Shown piece after piece: positions 9,801-18,580 of a stretch of 64,000 nt of DNA (positions are counted from its first letter, which is position 1; each line of letters opens with the position of its first letter). The notes under the pieces are model-generated. The model worked only from the letters and a program-made list of their open reading frames with translations, made no database searches and was not told where the DNA came from. The DNA is taken from assembly GCF_000217955.3 (NCBI RefSeq), contig NZ_AFOY02000015.1, forward strand, positions 186,001 to 250,000, read 5' to 3'. The position numbers were made by a program, and so were the translations under genes. This DNA is from Pseudomonas fluorescens HK44 (GTDB lineage Bacteria > Pseudomonadota > Gammaproteobacteria > Pseudomonadales > Pseudomonadaceae).

Positions 9801-10692
9801 CGTCTCGGGGTTCTTCCGCGATGCCTTCGCCAACCTGATTCGGTTGTTCGATGCCGCCGTGCAAGCGGTTGCTGCGCTGGACGAGCCCGACGACATGAAC
9901 CCGTTGGCGGCCAAGGTCCGCGGCGAACGCGAAGCGCTGATCCAGTCCGGTCTGGACGAAGACGCCGCCGCACGCCAGGCCGGCTGGCGGATTTTCGGCG
10001 CCAAGCCCGGTGCCTATGGCGCGGGTGTGCAGGGCGCTATCGATGGTCGTTTGTGGCAGAGCCGCGAGGATCTGGCCGAGGTTTACCTGAACTGGGGCGG
10101 CTACGCCTACGGCGGTTCCGATGAGGGTACGGCGGCTCGCGAACAGTTCGCCCAGCGCTTGAGCCAGGTCCAGGCGGTGCTGCAAAACCAGGACAATCGC
10201 GAGCACGACTTGCTCGACTCCAACGATTATTACCAGTTCCAGGGCGGCATGCTCGCGGCCGTCGAAAGCCTCAGTGGCGAAGCGGCGGCGAGCTACCATG
10301 GCGACCACAGCCAGCCGGACTTGCCGAAGATCCGCACCCTCAAGGAAGAGCTGAACCGGGTGATCCGCTCCCGGGCGGCCAACCCGAAGTGGATCGACGG
10401 GGTCAAGCGGCACGGCTATAAGGGCGCTTTTGAACTGGCGGCCACCGTCGATAACCTGTTCGCCTTCGACGCCACTACGCAATTGATCGACGATCATCAG
10501 TATGCCTTGCTGGCCGACGCCTATTTGCTTGACCCGTCGACCCGCGAGTTCGTCCAGCAGCATAATCCGCACGCCTTGCGCGACATGACCGAACGCCTGC
10601 TCGAAGCCCAGCAACGCGGGATGTGGCAGGAGCCGGGCGAGTACCGCGAGGCGCTGGAGAATTTGCTGCTGGATATAGAAGAAGACAGTTGA
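6805..10692 (+). CDS. cobN: Cobaltochelatase large subunit CobN, with an in-frame REPIN insertion
   Basis: CobN binds hydrogenobyrinic acid a,c-diamide and, with an AAA+ and a VWA-type partner, inserts cobalt using ATP. The 1295-residue protein has the family's hallmark segments, including HVGKHGNLEWLPGK near residue 550, NPKWIDGVKRHGYKGA near residue 1190, and the conserved GGYAYGG segment. It is longer than usual (about 1250). The excess is a segment of about 30-40 residues around 805-842, encoded by a REPIN at 9229-9316 that keeps the frame open. The insertion falls in a variable linker between conserved blocks, so the enzyme may remain active. Partner genes cobW and chlI/chlD flank it. 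Confidence 0.95.
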   Translation: MHLLRTQPGGFVSDDNIADLGQTPAELVILCSGDSSLALLAEAAQQLPEDYPSLRLANPMQVQNHASVDLYVDEVLRHAKVILISLHGGIAYWRYGIERLVELSQRGVQLILVPGDDRPDPELSDLSTVPVEDRERLWHFLRQGGMGNALDLYRCLASRWLGRDYNWSEPHTLPRTAIYHPHKSNATLGDWQADWQVDQPVAAVLFYRSHLQAANTAFIDVFCQRLQAAGLNPLPIALASLKEPGCLTVVEDWLDEVQASVILNTTGFAQSSPEAPHLRPFRRNIPVIQAICAQDNEPGWRASEQGLGPRDLAMHIALPELDGRIISRPISFKDLAWRSERSQSDVVCYRPQPERMDFVAELARRWVELARVPHAEKRIALILANYPTRDGRIGNGVGLDTPAAALNILRALHAEGYPLPADLPESGTALIQQLLGGVSNDLENIDLRPCQQSLALDDYYSMFNALPEANRAAVLERWGSPENDPMFRNGRMMVAGLRFGLTFVGIQPARGYQVDPSAVYHDPDLVPPHGYLAFYFWLRQAYGAHAVIHVGKHGNLEWLPGKGVGLSESCWPDALLGPLPNIYPFIVNDPGEGAQAKRRTQAVIIDHLMPPLTRAETYGPLRNLELLADEYYEAQLLDPRRARELQRDILNLVRETHIDRELQLDEKLDSDADAAIWLPRLDTYLCDLKESQIRDGLHVFGESPRGRLRIDTLLALLRIPRGDGRGAQSSLLRALAKAFALGFDPLDCSLADPWVGPRPAELQSLSDEAWRTAGDTRERLELFATQLISQTVNTEVELLTPSQAKPGPCGSEPAREAVDHSTLMSIDPALSRAGSLPQEAGWSDVKAIIDNLCEVVAPRLDACGPAEMRGLLDALSGRFVPAGPSGAPSRGRLDVLPTGRNFYSVDVRNLPTTTAWRIGFQSANLILERHLQDHGDHLRQLGLSVWGTATMRTGGDDIAQAMALMGVRPVWATGSQRVDDFEILPLSLLDRPRVDVTLRVSGFFRDAFANLIRLFDAAVQAVAALDEPDDMNPLAAKVRGEREALIQSGLDEDAAARQAGWRIFGAKPGAYGAGVQGAIDGRLWQSREDLAEVYLNWGGYAYGGSDEGTAAREQFAQRLSQVQAVLQNQDNREHDLLDSNDYYQFQGGMLAAVESLSGEAAASYHGDHSQPDLPKIRTLKEELNRVIRSRAANPKWIDGVKRHGYKGAFELAATVDNLFAFDATTQLIDDHQYALLADAYLLDPSTREFVQQHNPHALRDMTERLLEAQQRGMWQEPGEYREALENLLLDIEEDS
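9229..9316. repeat. REPIN inside the cobN coding sequence
   Basis: TGTGGGAGCGAGCCTGCTCG on the left and its inverse CGCGAGCAGGCTCGCTCCC on the right enclose ~35 bp. The same arms occur at 25809-25886, where they are intergenic. Here the element is translated in frame (CGSEPARE...LSRAGSLP), with no stop codon. Confidence 0.92.
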
Positions 10693-10712
10693 CCGGATAC
10701 CTGCCTACACCT

Positions 10713-10855
10713 GTGGCGAGGGAGCTTGCTCCCGCTGGGCTGCGCAGCGGCCCTAAAACCTGCAATTGCATTCTGTCAGGGATACCGCATTGGTTGGTTT
10801 TACGACTGCTTTGCCCGAACGCGGACCGGCCGACGGGAGCAAGCTCCCTCGTCAC
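10713..10855. repeat. REPIN (GTGGCGAGGGAGC family) between cobN and chlI
   Basis: The left arm is GTGGCGAGGGAGCTTGCTCC. The inverted right arm ends CTCGTCAC, one base different from the usual CTCGCCAC. It separates cobN from chlI by almost 200 bp and could attenuate read-through between chelatase subunit genes. Confidence 0.88.
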
Positions 10856-10888
10856 ACTGCAATTACCGATCACGAACGAGAAAACCCG

Positions 10889-11896
10889 ATGACCGACACC
10901 CCGCATTTCCCGCTCTCCGCCGTGGTCGGCGCCGATGCCCTGAAACTGGCGCTGTGCCTGACGGCCATCGACCCGAAAATCGGCGGTGTGCTGATCGAGG
11001 GCCCGCGGGGCATGGCCAAGTCCACGCTGGCCCGTGGCCTGGCGGACCTGCTTGCCAGCGGGCAATTCGTTACCTTGCCCTTGGGCGCGACTGAAGAGCG
11101 GCTGGTCGGCACTCTGGATCTGGACGCCGCGCTGGGCGAAGGCCGTGCGCAGTTTTCCCCCGGTGTGATGGCCAAGGCCGATGGTGGCGTGCTGTACGTC
11201 GATGAAGTGAATCTGCTACCCGATCATCTGGTGGATCTATTGCTCGACGTCGCTGCCAGCGGCACCAACCTGATCGAACGCGACGGTATTTCCCATCGGC
11301 ATTCGGCGCGCTTTGTGCTGATCGGCACCATGAACCCGGAAGAGGGCGAGCTGCGTCCGCAACTACTGGACCGTTTCGGCCTGAACGTCGCCCTCAGCGG
11401 CCACACCGCGCCGCTTGAACGCGGTCAGATCATCCGCCGCCGGCTGGATTTCGACAGCGACCCCCAAGCTTTTTGCGCCGAATGGGAAACTCGGCAGCAG
11501 GCATTGCGTGAACGCTGCCAAGGTGCGCGTGCGGCACTGGCGAGCATTCCTCTGGACGATCAGGCACTGGCACAGATCACCGAGCGTTGTTTTGCCGCCG
11601 GGGTCGATGGCTTGCGCGCCGACTTGGTCTGGTTGCGTGCGGCTCGCGCCCATGCGGCGTGGCGTGGGGCCGGGGCGATCAGCGAGGAAGACATCGATGC
11701 TGTAGCCGAGTTTGCCTTGCGCCATCGTCGTCGCGATACGCCGCCGTCTGCGCCGCGCCAGAACCCCGCGCCAGATTCGTCCGGCGCCCAACTACCGAAT
11801 CCCGGCGAAGGCCAGGGCCAGTGGGGGGAAATGCCGGCTCAGGTATTGCCCACCGGCGCCCGACGTGAAGTGCCGAGCTGGCCAAAAAAGCCCTAG
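10889..11896 (+). CDS. chlI: Cobalt/magnesium chelatase-type AAA+ ATPase, small (ChlI/CobS-role) subunit
   Basis: This 335-residue AAA+ protein belongs to the ChlI/BchI family. It carries Walker A GPRGMAKST near residue 36, the Walker B core GGVLYVDEVNLL near residue 97, sensor-type GTMNPEEGELRPQLLDRF near residue 148, and a Pro/Gln-rich tail. Placed after cobW-cobN with no cobS or cobT in view, it should energise cobalt insertion by CobN. The ATG at 10889 is preferred; the frame extends upstream only through the REPIN. The zero-frame ends with a TAG four bases after an A_AAA_AAG slippery heptamer, so this is probably the shorter of two products from one gene. Confidence 0.88.
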   Translation: MTDTPHFPLSAVVGADALKLALCLTAIDPKIGGVLIEGPRGMAKSTLARGLADLLASGQFVTLPLGATEERLVGTLDLDAALGEGRAQFSPGVMAKADGGVLYVDEVNLLPDHLVDLLLDVAASGTNLIERDGISHRHSARFVLIGTMNPEEGELRPQLLDRFGLNVALSGHTAPLERGQIIRRRLDFDSDPQAFCAEWETRQQALRERCQGARAALASIPLDDQALAQITERCFAAGVDGLRADLVWLRAARAHAAWRGAGAISEEDIDAVAEFALRHRRRDTPPSAPRQNPAPDSSGAQLPNPGEGQGQWGEMPAQVLPTGARREVPSWPKKP

Positions 11897-11931
11897 GCAT
11901 TCGCCCTCGATCTGATGCGGGGGCGAATGCC
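11884..11931 (+). promoter_or_regulatory. Programmed -1 ribosomal frameshift signal
   Basis: The heptamer A_AAA_AAG (11884-11890) is in the correct phase (zero-frame CCA AAA AAG CCC TAG). A 5-nt spacer follows. Then comes a hairpin whose 11-bp perfect arms are 11896-11906 and 11921-11931 (GGCATTCGCCC / GGGCGAATGCC), extendable by a G-U and a C-G pair to 13 bp around a 10-nt loop. The heptamer is the same as in E. coli dnaX. The zero-frame stop is in the spacer/stem boundary. Confidence 0.9.
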
Positions 11932-12552
11932 AAACCCCGCGCAGGACGGCTGAAAAACGGCAGGCAGGGCCAGCGTCGAGTCAGCCAAAACGGCTCGGTC
12001 AATTGGCCTGGCACGCTGCTCAACGGCCGCCCGCGTCAACGCGAAGATCTGCTGTTTCATCTGCGCAGTCGTTCACCCCATGAGCTGTGGCTGGTGATTG
12101 TCGATGCCTCGGCCTCGACCCGGCGTCATCAGGCGCTGAGCGACGCCAAAGGCCTGCTGGCGCAACTGTTCGACGACGCTTATCGCCAACGTGCGCGCCT
12201 TGCGCTGTTGACCGCCAGTGGCGCTGCGCCGAAGTGGCAAGTGCAAGGGCTGAAAGCCTCGACCAGCCTGCGCGACTGGCTCGACGCACTCGGTGCGGGC
12301 GGAGGCACGCCGCTGTTCGCCGCGCTGGATGAGGCGACGCATTGGCTGGCGTTGCGGCAAAAACGTTTTCCGGCAGAGCAACAACGCGTGTTGCTGTTGA
12401 CCGATGGCCGCCTAAAAGCCACGCCAATGCAGGTGGCGCTCAATTGCCCGGCGTTGCTGGTGGACATCGAGCGCGGGCCGATTCGATTGGGGCGGGCGAA
12501 GGCCCTGGCGCACGAGTTGAACGCTGACTATCGACATATCGACACGCTTTAA
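11890..12552 (+). CDS. chlD: VWA-domain extension of the chelatase subunit (ChlD/CobT role), reached by -1 frameshift
   Basis: This frame has no good ATG start but is open from upstream of the slippery site at 11884. After a -1 shift the product continues KKALGIRPRS through a basic linker to a von Willebrand A domain. The MIDAS motif VDASAST is near 12100, and GGGTPLFAAL and LLTDGR follow. Joined to the AAA+ part the protein would be 554 residues, the length and layout of a ChlD-type medium subunit. VWA subunits bind CobN and metal. A separate GTG start at 12094 would begin inside the VWA fold and is unlikely. The dual-product arrangement is known for chlD genes accompanying cobN. Confidence 0.85.
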   Translation, partial: ALGIRPRSDAGANAKPRAGRLKNGRQGQRRVSQNGSVNWPGTLLNGRPRQREDLLFHLRSRSPHELWLVIVDASASTRRHQALSDAKGLLAQLFDDAYRQRARLALLTASGAAPKWQVQGLKASTSLRDWLDALGAGGGTPLFAALDEATHWLALRQKRFPAEQQRVLLLTDGRLKATPMQVALNCPALLVDIERGPIRLGRAKALAHELNADYRHIDTL

Positions 12553-12610
12553 TCTGCCGAACTGCCAACAGCACCTATGCTGTGGGTTCAGCCCACCACA
12601 GGAGTGAACC

Positions 12611-14254
12611 ATGCGTGTTCTAGCCGCTAACAGTCAGGACGATTTCCGGGTCAAAGCCTATGCCGGAACCAACGGCGTGCTACTGGCCATGGACCTGGCC
12701 GAACCCCGACGCAAAGGCCTGCTCGGTTTTGCCATCGAAAAACAGCAGGGCAGCGGGCCCTGGGAGTTCCTGTTCAACAGCCTGACCTTCCCCGGCAAGG
12801 CGCACACCTTTCCCCAGTACAACGCCACGCCCAGCGACAGCGCGCCGTTGCAGAAATTTCGCTGGGCCGATTACACCGTCAAACCCGGGGTAACGATCAA
12901 TTACCGGGTTCACCTGGCTTATGGCACGCCAGATGCGCCGCAATTGGGCGAGGCCCTGGCGGTGACGGTCACCACCGACAACGGCTTGCCGGCAGGCCAG
13001 CATGTCATTTTCAATCGCGCAGTGGCGGCCAGCCAGGCCTTCTCCCGGGAGTTTCCCGAGCTCGATGCACAGCTGAGCGCCAACAAGAACCTGTCCCTCG
13101 ACGACTGGCCCGCTGCGCCACGGCAATGGCTGGAGAACGGCTTGCTGGAGGAGATCACCGGTTTCATCGAGCGCGCCGTGGATGGCCAGTGGGCACTGGA
13201 CATTGCGATTTACGAGTATCAACTGCCGACCATTATCGATGCGGTCAACGCGGCGTTTGGGCGCGGGGCCAAGGTTCGGGTGCTGTATCACGCCAAGCCC
13301 GGTGATGCTGACACTACGATGAATGAAGAGAGCCTGGCGAAGCTTCCCGACGAGAGCAAGCGGGGGCGGGTAACCCATGCGATCTTCCACGACAAATTCA
13401 TCGTGCTGAGCAAGATCGATGGTGGTGAATATCGGCCGCAATCGGTGCTGTGCGGCAGTACCAATTTCACCGACAACGGCGTCTACCGCCAGGCCAACGT
13501 GGTGCATGTGCTGGACAATACCGCCGTGGGCAGCCGTTATTTGCAGGTATTCGAGCAGATCTGGGCCGCGCCGACCGATGTGGGCGCTACGCGTACCTGG
13601 TTGACCAAGAACAACCCGATGGACCCGTCGCAACCGTTGTTTGTCGGCTTTTCACCGCGTACCGGCCAGGCCGATTTGCAACAGTTCGTCGAGATCATCA
13701 ATGCGGCGAAGAAAGACGTTCTGTTTGTCACCGCGTTCGCGCTGCCCGATGAAATCCTCAATGCCTTGCTCGGCCAGCCCCACGACGATGTACTGCGCTA
13801 TGGCCTGCAAAACACCGCCAGCCGCATCACCGGTTATCACGCCGACCGCACGGCCGATTTCGCCGCCACCGCGTTGCTCAACACCGGTATCGAAGGCTGG
13901 CTCAAGGAAAGCATGAAGGGCCAGAAGGGCGATTTGTTGGTGCACCTTAAAGCCATCGTCGTCGACTTCACCTCCGACGCGCCGATCATCATCAGTGGCA
14001 GTCACAACCTGAGCATCAATGCCAGTGAAGGTAACGACGAAAACTTCCTGATCATTCGCGGCGACACCGATCTGGCCGACCGCTATGGCCTGGAATTGCT
14101 GCGCTTCTACGAGCATTACCGATTCCGCTATGCCGCCAAACAAGAGGACCTCAAGCAGGTTCCACCCCTGGCGGTGGATGACAGCTGGAGCAACGCCTAT
14201 TACCTGGACGGCGACCTGCGAATGCTCTCGCGGTTGCGTTTTTCCGGGCGGTAA
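12611..14254 (+). CDS. Phospholipase D-like domain protein
   Basis: The 547-residue protein has two halves of a PLD-type phosphodiesterase fold. The first catalytic segment is FHDKFIVLSK (His260, Lys262) followed by CGSTNFTDNG. The second is VHLKAIVVDF (His445, Lys447) followed by SGSHNLSINASEGNDEN. These HxK plus GS/N patterns are those of the superfamily, which cleaves phosphodiester bonds of lipids or nucleic acids. Residues 1-130 look like an N-terminal beta-rich domain. No signal peptide is evident, so the substrate and location are open. An AGGAG site precedes the ATG. It is monocistronic, 59 bp after the chelatase gene. Confidence 0.82.
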   Translation: MRVLAANSQDDFRVKAYAGTNGVLLAMDLAEPRRKGLLGFAIEKQQGSGPWEFLFNSLTFPGKAHTFPQYNATPSDSAPLQKFRWADYTVKPGVTINYRVHLAYGTPDAPQLGEALAVTVTTDNGLPAGQHVIFNRAVAASQAFSREFPELDAQLSANKNLSLDDWPAAPRQWLENGLLEEITGFIERAVDGQWALDIAIYEYQLPTIIDAVNAAFGRGAKVRVLYHAKPGDADTTMNEESLAKLPDESKRGRVTHAIFHDKFIVLSKIDGGEYRPQSVLCGSTNFTDNGVYRQANVVHVLDNTAVGSRYLQVFEQIWAAPTDVGATRTWLTKNNPMDPSQPLFVGFSPRTGQADLQQFVEIINAAKKDVLFVTAFALPDEILNALLGQPHDDVLRYGLQNTASRITGYHADRTADFAATALLNTGIEGWLKESMKGQKGDLLVHLKAIVVDFTSDAPIIISGSHNLSINASEGNDENFLIIRGDTDLADRYGLELLRFYEHYRFRYAAKQEDLKQVPPLAVDDSWSNAYYLDGDLRMLSRLRFSGR

Positions 14255-14301
14255 ATTACCTGCTGCATGTCATTCCGTGAGCCCGGTAGAACGGGCTCCG
14301 G

Positions 14302-15369
14302 CTATTTGCTCATTGCTGCCCGGTACTGGCGCGTGCGCTTGGCGATGTACAGTTGGTCGAGGATCAAGGCCCAGAGCGCCGACACCGCAGGTTTTGGCCG
14401 GCGACCGCGGCTCAGGCGCTGGATCTGAAAGCGCACGACGGCCATGTTGGCCAGTGCCGCCAAGGGCTTGCGCTTCCAGGTGATCGGCGGCAATTGTGGG
14501 TGGCTGTCGTGGCCCTCGCGCCACAGCTTGACCAGCAACGGCTCGACCGCCAGCGCGGTGCCGATTCCGGCCATGGCAATGCCGCTGGCCAGCACCTGTT
14601 CGACAACGGGCAGGCGTCGGATACCGCCGGTCACCATCACCGGCATCTTCGCCCGGCTCGCCAGTTCACCGGCCATTTCGAGGAAGTAGGCCTCGCGCGC
14701 CAGTGTCCGACCGTCGCGGGCTTCGCCTTGCATTGCCGGGGCTTCATAGCTGCCACCCGACAATTCCAGCAGATCGATAGCGAGCGGGTTGAGCATGTCG
14801 ATGACCTGCCGCGCATCGTCGGCATCGAAGCCGCCGCGTTGGAAATCGGCGGAATTGAGTTTCACCGCGATGCAGAAGTCTGCCGTGACGGCTGCACGAA
14901 CCGCATTCACCACTTCGATCAGCAACCGTGCGCGATTTTCCAGCGAACCGCCCCAGCGGTCGGTCCGTCGATTGCTCAAGGGCGACAGGAATTGACTGAT
15001 CAGGTAGCCATGGGCCGCGTGAATTTCTACACCGGTAAAACCGGCTTTTTCGGCCAGGGCGGCGCTGGTAGCGAAGCGTTGGATGACGTCCTGGATGTCG
15101 TCTTCGGTCATCGGCGTGGGCTGGGCGAACATCTTCGAGAACTGGCCCATTTCCAGCGCCACGGCAGACGGCGCCCAGGCGGGTTGACCGAGATTGGCCA
15201 TGGTCTGGCGCCCGGGATGATTGAGCTGCATCCAGAACTGCGCGCCCTTGGCCCGCCCCATCGCAGCCCACTGGCGGAAACGTTCAAGGTGCCGCTCATC
15301 CTCCAGCACTACGCCGCCGGGGCCGGTCATGGCCCGACGATCGATCATGACGTTGCCGGTCAGCAGCAA
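14302..15369 (-). pseudogene. NADH:flavin oxidoreductase (Old Yellow Enzyme type), N-terminally truncated
   Basis: The protein is a TIM-barrel FMN reductase of the OYE/2,4-dienoyl-CoA reductase type. WMQLNHPGRQT, the active-site pair HAAHGYLISQFLSPLSN, RWGGSLENRARL and the phosphate-binding PVMVTGGIR are all clear. A normal member has ~45-50 more residues before LYRAWADGEAGLLLTGNVM, including the first strand and FMN contacts. Here the frame does continue upstream to a TGA at 15478-15480, and RLAKLYRAWADGEAG is recognisable. The earlier part, however, does not resemble the family and has no ATG. A TTG at 15369 would start too late. A REP at 15524 lies just upstream. It is probably a 5'-deleted gene. 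Confidence 0.7.
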
Positions 15370-15523
15370 ACCGGCTTCGCCATCAGCCCAGGCCCGATAG
15401 AGCTTGGCCAGTCGGCTCCGTGGCGCAAGCCCGGCAGAAGCCGCAGAGGCCGGACATCGGTTGGCGAGTCGGGTGATTCAGGTGCCGGGGGCGTTGATCC
15501 CCAAAGATTGAAATACGCTCAAT

Positions 15524-15551
15524 GTGGCGAGGGGGCAAGCCCCCTCACCAC
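15524..15551. repeat. Single REP hairpin (GTGGCGAGGGGGC type)
   Basis: A compact near-palindrome runs from GTGGCGAGGGGGC through a short AAG turn to CCCCCTCACCAC, followed by further GC-rich inverted sequence. It lies between ppiC and the truncated flavin oxidoreductase gene. Confidence 0.8.
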
Positions 15552-15569
15552 AGGGCCCCCTCTGTGTTC

Positions 15570-15845
15570 TCAATCGCGGTAAAACACCTGCACCAGGTGA
15601 TAACCAAACTTGCTCTTGATCGGTCCGTGCACGACACGCAGCGGTTTCTTGAAGATCACCGCGTCGATGGCGCCGACCATCTGCCCAGGCCGGACTTCGC
15701 CCAGGTCACCCCCGCGTTTGCCGGACGGGCAAGTGGAATACTTCTTGGCCAACACATCAAAGGCTTCGCCCTTGGCGATGCGTTGTTTGAGCTGTTCGGC
15801 TTCTTCGGCCGTTTTCACCAGAATATGGCGGGCTTGAGCTTTCAT
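15570..15845 (-). CDS. ppiC: Parvulin-type peptidyl-prolyl cis-trans isomerase
   Basis: This 91-residue single-domain rotamase catalyses cis-trans isomerisation of X-Pro bonds. It contains the parvulin signatures ARHILVKT, YSTCPSGKRGGDLGEVRPGQMV and the closing FGYHLVQV. There is no signal peptide, so it is cytoplasmic. A paralogue of about the same size lies at 31588. The gene stands alone, downstream of the hybrid kinase on the same strand (53 bp gap). Confidence 0.93.
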   Translation of the reverse strand: MKAQARHILVKTAEEAEQLKQRIAKGEAFDVLAKKYSTCPSGKRGGDLGEVRPGQMVGAIDAVIFKKPLRVVHGPIKSKFGYHLVQVFYRD

Positions 15846-15898
15846 TGGGGCAGTTACCTTGGAGCGGTGGCGGCGGCGGGGCGCAATTATGCCTCAAA

Positions 15899-18436
15899 TC
15901 ATCCGGTTCGACGGATCATGTGGCGAATCTTGCCGGCCAGTTGTTCAAGGGTGAAGGGCTTGGCCAGCAGGTCCATGCCCTCGTCGAGAAAACCCTGACG
16001 TTCGGCGGCTTTTTCCGCGTAACCGGTCATGAACAGCACGTTGAGCCCAGGCCGATGCTGACGGGCGATTTCCGCCAGTTGCCGGCCATTCATGCCGGGC
16101 AGGCCGACATCCGTCACCAGCAGATCGATGCGCAGGTCTGACTCCAGCAGCGGCAAGGCGTTTTTTGCATCTTGCGCCTCATGGGCGATGTAGCCCAGTT
16201 CGTTCAGCACGTTGAGCACCAGCATACGCACCGCTGGGTCGTCTTCGACCAGCACCACTGACTCACCCGCCGTCGCATAGGGGCTGCCCAGGCTGACGGC
16301 CGCCGACGAGGTGTGCTGAGGCGCGTTGTGCAGGCGCGGCAAATACAGGCGCACCGTCGTGCCTTGTCCCGGTTCACTGCTGAGGGTCACATGACCGCCG
16401 GATTGCTGGGCGAAGCCATAAATCATCGACAACCCCAGCCCGGTGCCTTGGCCGATGGGTTTGGTGGTGAAGAACGGATCGAAGGCCTTGGCCAATACGC
16501 GTGGGGTCATGCCCGCCCCGTTATCGCGAACGCCGAGCATCACATAGTCACCGGCCTTGACCGGCTCAAGGGTACTGATATCGCTGCCATCGAGGTAACT
16601 ATTGGCGGTTTCAATCACCAGCTCGCCGCCTTCAGGCATCGCATCGCGGGCGTTGATCACCAGGTTGAGCAGGGCGTTTTCCAGTTGGTTGGCATCGGTG
16701 TTGACCGGCCAGACTTCAGGTGCCAGCTGAAACTTCAGCTCGATATGCTCGCCCTTGGTGCGGCGCAACAGCTCTTCGAGCGAACTCACCAGCGTGTTGG
16801 GCTCAAGTGGTCGACGGTCCAGCGATTGCCGGCGGGAGAATGCCAGCAGCCGGTGAGTCAGGGCGGCAGCCCGATTGGCTGACGACACGGCCGCATCGGC
16901 AAAGCGGCCGATCTCATCGCTACGCCCATCGGCAATGTAGCGCTGCATCAGGTCCAGGCTGCCAATAATCCCGGTCAGCATGTTGTTGAAGTCGTGGGCG
17001 ATACCGCCAGTGAGTTGGCCGACAGCTTCCATTTTTTGTGCATGGCGCAACGCATCCTCGGCGCGCTCCCGCTCGAACATTTCGTTTTGCAGGCGATGGT
17101 TGGCTTCAGCCAGTGCCTTGGTGCGTGTGTCGACCCGTTCTTCCAGCGTCTCGTTGAGGTTGCGCAAGGCTTCCTCGGTCTGTTTACGCTCGGTTTCGTC
17201 GATCACGAAAATGTAGAAGCCATTGACCACGCCGTCGGGGCCAAAGCGCGGCAGGTACTTCATCAACGCATAACGCGGTCGGCCGTCGCGGTGCGGCGAA
17301 TAAGCCTCGAAGCTGCAGGCTTTGCCAGCCAGCGCCGCGCTGATGTGTTCGACGCGGGTGGCATAGAGTTCATCACCGAGAATTTCGCGAATGGTTTTGC
17401 CGTACAGCTCCTGCGGGGTCATGCCATACCAGTCCAGGTACGCGCTGTTGTTCAGGCGAAAGCGCTGTTCATGATCGACATAACCGATCAGCACCGGCAT
17501 GGCGTTGATGATCAGTTGCAGCTCGGTCTGGCTCTGCCGTAACGCTTGTTCGGTGTGCTTGCGCTCGGTCAGGTCCAGGGCGGCACCGAGAAAACGCAGG
17601 GGCCGACCGTGATGATCCTTATAGCAACGGCCTCGGGCAAAGACCCAGCGTACTTCGCCGCTGGCTTGCAGCAGCCGGTATTCCTCGGCGTATTCGCTGC
17701 CATGGCTGATGCAGTGCTTGATGCTGCGGGCGATCATGCCCCGGTCTTGCGGGTGCACACCGTTGAGGTATTCGGTGATGGGCAGTCGGCTGGCCAGTGC
17801 CGGATCAACACTGTGCAACTGGGCGAAGTGGGCGTCGGCAATAAAGCGATCTTCGCCGATATCCCAGTCCCAGGTGCCCACCGCGTCGGTGGCGGCGAGG
17901 GCCAGTTGCAGACGCTCTTCGGTTTCGTGCTGGGCCTTGAGGCTGGCTTCCGAGCGTTGTTTGAGCTCCAGGGCGATGCGTCGGCGCTCATTGGTTTCGA
18001 TAGCAGTGACCAGGATCCCGGCGACCTGCCCGCGTTCGTCACGAATCGGGCTGTAGGTCAGGTCCAGCCAGACGTCCGATTCACTGCCATCGCGTTGCAG
18101 GCTGAAACGCTGCTCGCTGTAGGAACGCACTTGGCCTTGTAGGACAGCGCTATAAATGGGCGCCGTGAAGTCTTCAAGTTCTGGCCATATCTGGTGCGTG
18201 GGTTGTCCGAAAGCCTGCGGATGCTTGTTGCCGGCCAACAGCGCAAAGCCGTCGTTGTAGATCTGCGACAGCTCTGGCCCCCATAACAACAGCATGGGCA
18301 TGGGCGAGTGAATCACGATGTCCACGGCGGTGCGCAGGCTCTGCGGCCAGTGGCTGGCAGAGCCCAGCGGGCTTTGTGCCCAGTCGAGTCGGGCAATCAA
18401 GGCCTGGGCGTCGCCGCCGGTAGGGGATCCGTTCAT
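15899..18436 (-). CDS. PAS-domain hybrid sensor histidine kinase
   Basis: This predicted 845-residue cytoplasmic signalling kinase has, in order, a GAF/PAS-like N-terminal domain (residues ~15-160), two or three PAS/PAC domains to ~450, and a coiled-coil linker. The HisKA H-box [18 protein letters not shown] follows, then HATPase_c with [17 protein letters not shown] and [15 protein letters not shown]-terminal receiver has acidic EDD and phospho-acceptor [13 protein letters not shown]. No transmembrane segments are seen. I chose the ATG at 18436 because GCAGGAA precedes it; in-frame ATGs further upstream lack such a site. No response regulator with an output domain is adjacent, so its target is unknown. 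Confidence 0.88.
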   Translation of the reverse strand: MNGSPTGGDAQALIARLDWAQSPLGSASHWPQSLRTAVDIVIHSPMPMLLLWGPELSQIYNDGFALLAGNKHPQAFGQPTHQIWPELEDFTAPIYSAVLQGQVRSYSEQRFSLQRDGSESDVWLDLTYSPIRDERGQVAGILVTAIETNERRRIALELKQRSEASLKAQHETEERLQLALAATDAVGTWDWDIGEDRFIADAHFAQLHSVDPALASRLPITEYLNGVHPQDRGMIARSIKHCISHGSEYAEEYRLLQASGEVRWVFARGRCYKDHHGRPLRFLGAALDLTERKHTEQALRQSQTELQLIINAMPVLIGYVDHEQRFRLNNSAYLDWYGMTPQELYGKTIREILGDELYATRVEHISAALAGKACSFEAYSPHRDGRPRYALMKYLPRFGPDGVVNGFYIFVIDETERKQTEEALRNLNETLEERVDTRTKALAEANHRLQNEMFERERAEDALRHAQKMEAVGQLTGGIAHDFNNMLTGIIGSLDLMQRYIADGRSDEIGRFADAAVSSANRAAALTHRLLAFSRRQSLDRRPLEPNTLVSSLEELLRRTKGEHIELKFQLAPEVWPVNTDANQLENALLNLVINARDAMPEGGELVIETANSYLDGSDISTLEPVKAGDYVMLGVRDNGAGMTPRVLAKAFDPFFTTKPIGQGTGLGLSMIYGFAQQSGGHVTLSSEPGQGTTVRLYLPRLHNAPQHTSSAAVSLGSPYATAGESVVLVEDDPAVRMLVLNVLNELGYIAHEAQDAKNALPLLESDLRIDLLVTDVGLPGMNGRQLAEIARQHRPGLNVLFMTGYAEKAAERQGFLDEGMDLLAKPFTLEQLAGKIRHMIRRTG

Positions 18437-18580
18437 CAAGGGTTCCTGCATCATGTCCGTGCTACATATCGGTACTGGGGCATCTACTATCCTTCGAAGG
18501 AGTAGACGCTCGGACGCGTGAAAAGTGGCGTGCCTTGGCAATTTTCGTTCAATGGAAGGCTCAATGGATATTTTTTTGCC

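Noticed and set aside
7636..10614. Two long minus-strand frames (508 and 449 codons) opposite cobN
   Set aside because: Both are antisense shadows of cobN, which is unambiguous from its conserved blocks.
12094..12552. Independent VWA gene starting at GTG 12094
   Set aside because: The GTG codes for the first strand of the VWA fold itself, no ribosome site precedes it, and the frame is open back to the slippery heptamer, which gives a better explanation.
14353..15582. 409-codon plus-strand frame opposite the flavin oxidoreductase
   Set aside because: The minus-strand frame has clear OYE motifs; the plus frame is its shadow and runs into the REP.
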